Below, in pieces: positions 4,948 through 5,142 of a stretch of 5,142 bases of DNA. A program made the position numbers and the translations under genes. Numbering within the stretch: position 1 is the stretch's first letter; the number at the start of each line of letters is the position of its first letter. The DNA is from DATJXG01 sp035500455. Lineage in GTDB: Bacteria; Acidobacteriota; Terriglobia; Terriglobales; Acidobacteriaceae. Location of the stretch: NCBI GenBank assembly GCA_035500455.1, contig DATJXG010000069.1, forward strand, positions 1-5,142, given 5' to 3'. The notes beneath the pieces were generated by a model that made no database searches, was not told where the DNA came from, and saw only the letters and a program-made list of their open reading frames with translations.

Positions 4948-5142
4948 CTACTCCTTTGGTTGGGTACGGGGCAGTGGTCTCGCGACCATCTGCCGGTTTC
5001 GATAAAGGCGTTGGACCTGGGAAACGTATCGGTAAACGGCCGGGTCCGCGTATGCCAGCCCACGCTTCTTGATTGGCTTCTCGCCCGCATAGTAGGCGGC
5101 TGCGACAAGCCGCAGCTCTCCTTCAAACAGGCGAATCAAGTA
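4948..5142 (-). CDS. Lytic transglycosylase (SLT domain), C-terminal part
   Basis: The minus-strand frame enters from the right edge with YLIRLFEGELRLVAAAYYAG, then EKPIKKRG, DPAVYRYVSQVQRLY, and a stop at 4948. This is the end of a soluble-lytic-transglycosylase domain (family form 'L...F.G...LALAAYNAG...V......P....YV..V...Y'), which cleaves peptidoglycan glycan strands. In conjugation and type IV secretion clusters such an enzyme (VirB1/TrbN type) opens the cell wall for the channel. Its placement 7 bp before a VirB9-like gene on the same strand supports that role. The catalytic glutamate and N-terminus lie outside the window. The usual Asn of AAYNAG is Tyr here (AAYYAG), a substitution seen in some members. 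The short basic tail after RLY is not conserved. Confidence 0.8.
   Translation of the reverse strand, partial: YLIRLFEGELRLVAAAYYAGEKPIKKRGLAYADPAVYRYVSQVQRLYRNRQMVARPLPRTQPKE
4951..4957 (-). promoter_or_regulatory. Ribosome binding site of the VirB9-like gene
   Basis: On the minus strand AAAGGAG lies ten bases before the ATG at 4940 and directly precedes the TAG stop of the upstream transglycosylase gene. It fixes the start as 4940 rather than the longer frame. Confidence 0.6.

Noticed and set aside
4941..5126. N-terminal extension of the VirB9-like gene to 5126
   Set aside because: It would overlap the transglycosylase coding sequence and hide the signal peptide; the ATG at 4940 has a good ribosome site.
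1..5142. CRISPR arrays, tRNA or rRNA genes
   Set aside because: No regularly spaced repeats and no cloverleaf or ribosomal RNA motifs were seen on either strand.

Overview
The window is GC-rich DNA made of layered mobile-element remains. No ordinary chromosomal housekeeping gene is visible. The protein styles (an IS66 element with a DUF4338 gene, a TrbG/VirB9-like secretin-domain protein, IS21 remnants) recall Acidobacteriota such as the Solibacter/Koribacter type. That assignment is an inference from family resemblance, not from any marker gene.

Layout, left to right. (1) About 1-221, minus strand: the C-terminal part of an IS21-family IstA transposase, cut off at its 5' side. (2) About 229-3603, plus strand: an IS66-family transposon with the order tnpA-like, tnpB, a DUF4338/DruA-like gene, and tnpC. 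The four genes are tightly packed. tnpA and tnpB overlap at GTGA, druA-like and tnpC overlap at ATGA, and a 45-bp gap separates tnpB from the druA-like gene. (3) 3718-4287, plus strand: a small serine recombinase of the resolvase/invertase class, 134 bp after tnpC. It could be a fifth gene of the element or an independent passenger. (4) 4288-4440: a scar zone with a 15-bp imperfect direct repeat and a 10-bp inverted repeat. (5) 4332-5142, minus strand: two genes of a type IV secretion/conjugation cluster, the 3' end of a lytic transglycosylase and, 7 bp after it, a VirB9/TrbG-like protein that appears truncated at its C-terminus by the scar.

How the parts fit: TnpC carries the zinc finger and DDE residues of the IS66 catalytic subunit, and TnpA and TnpB are the usual accessory factors. 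The DUF4338 protein sits inside the same transcription unit and is translationally coupled to tnpC. This is the most interesting feature. Its family is known from the Druantia anti-phage system (DruA), yet no other Druantia gene is present, so here it behaves like a structural part of the transposon. The T4SS genes at the right end point to a decayed conjugative or integrative element as the landing site.
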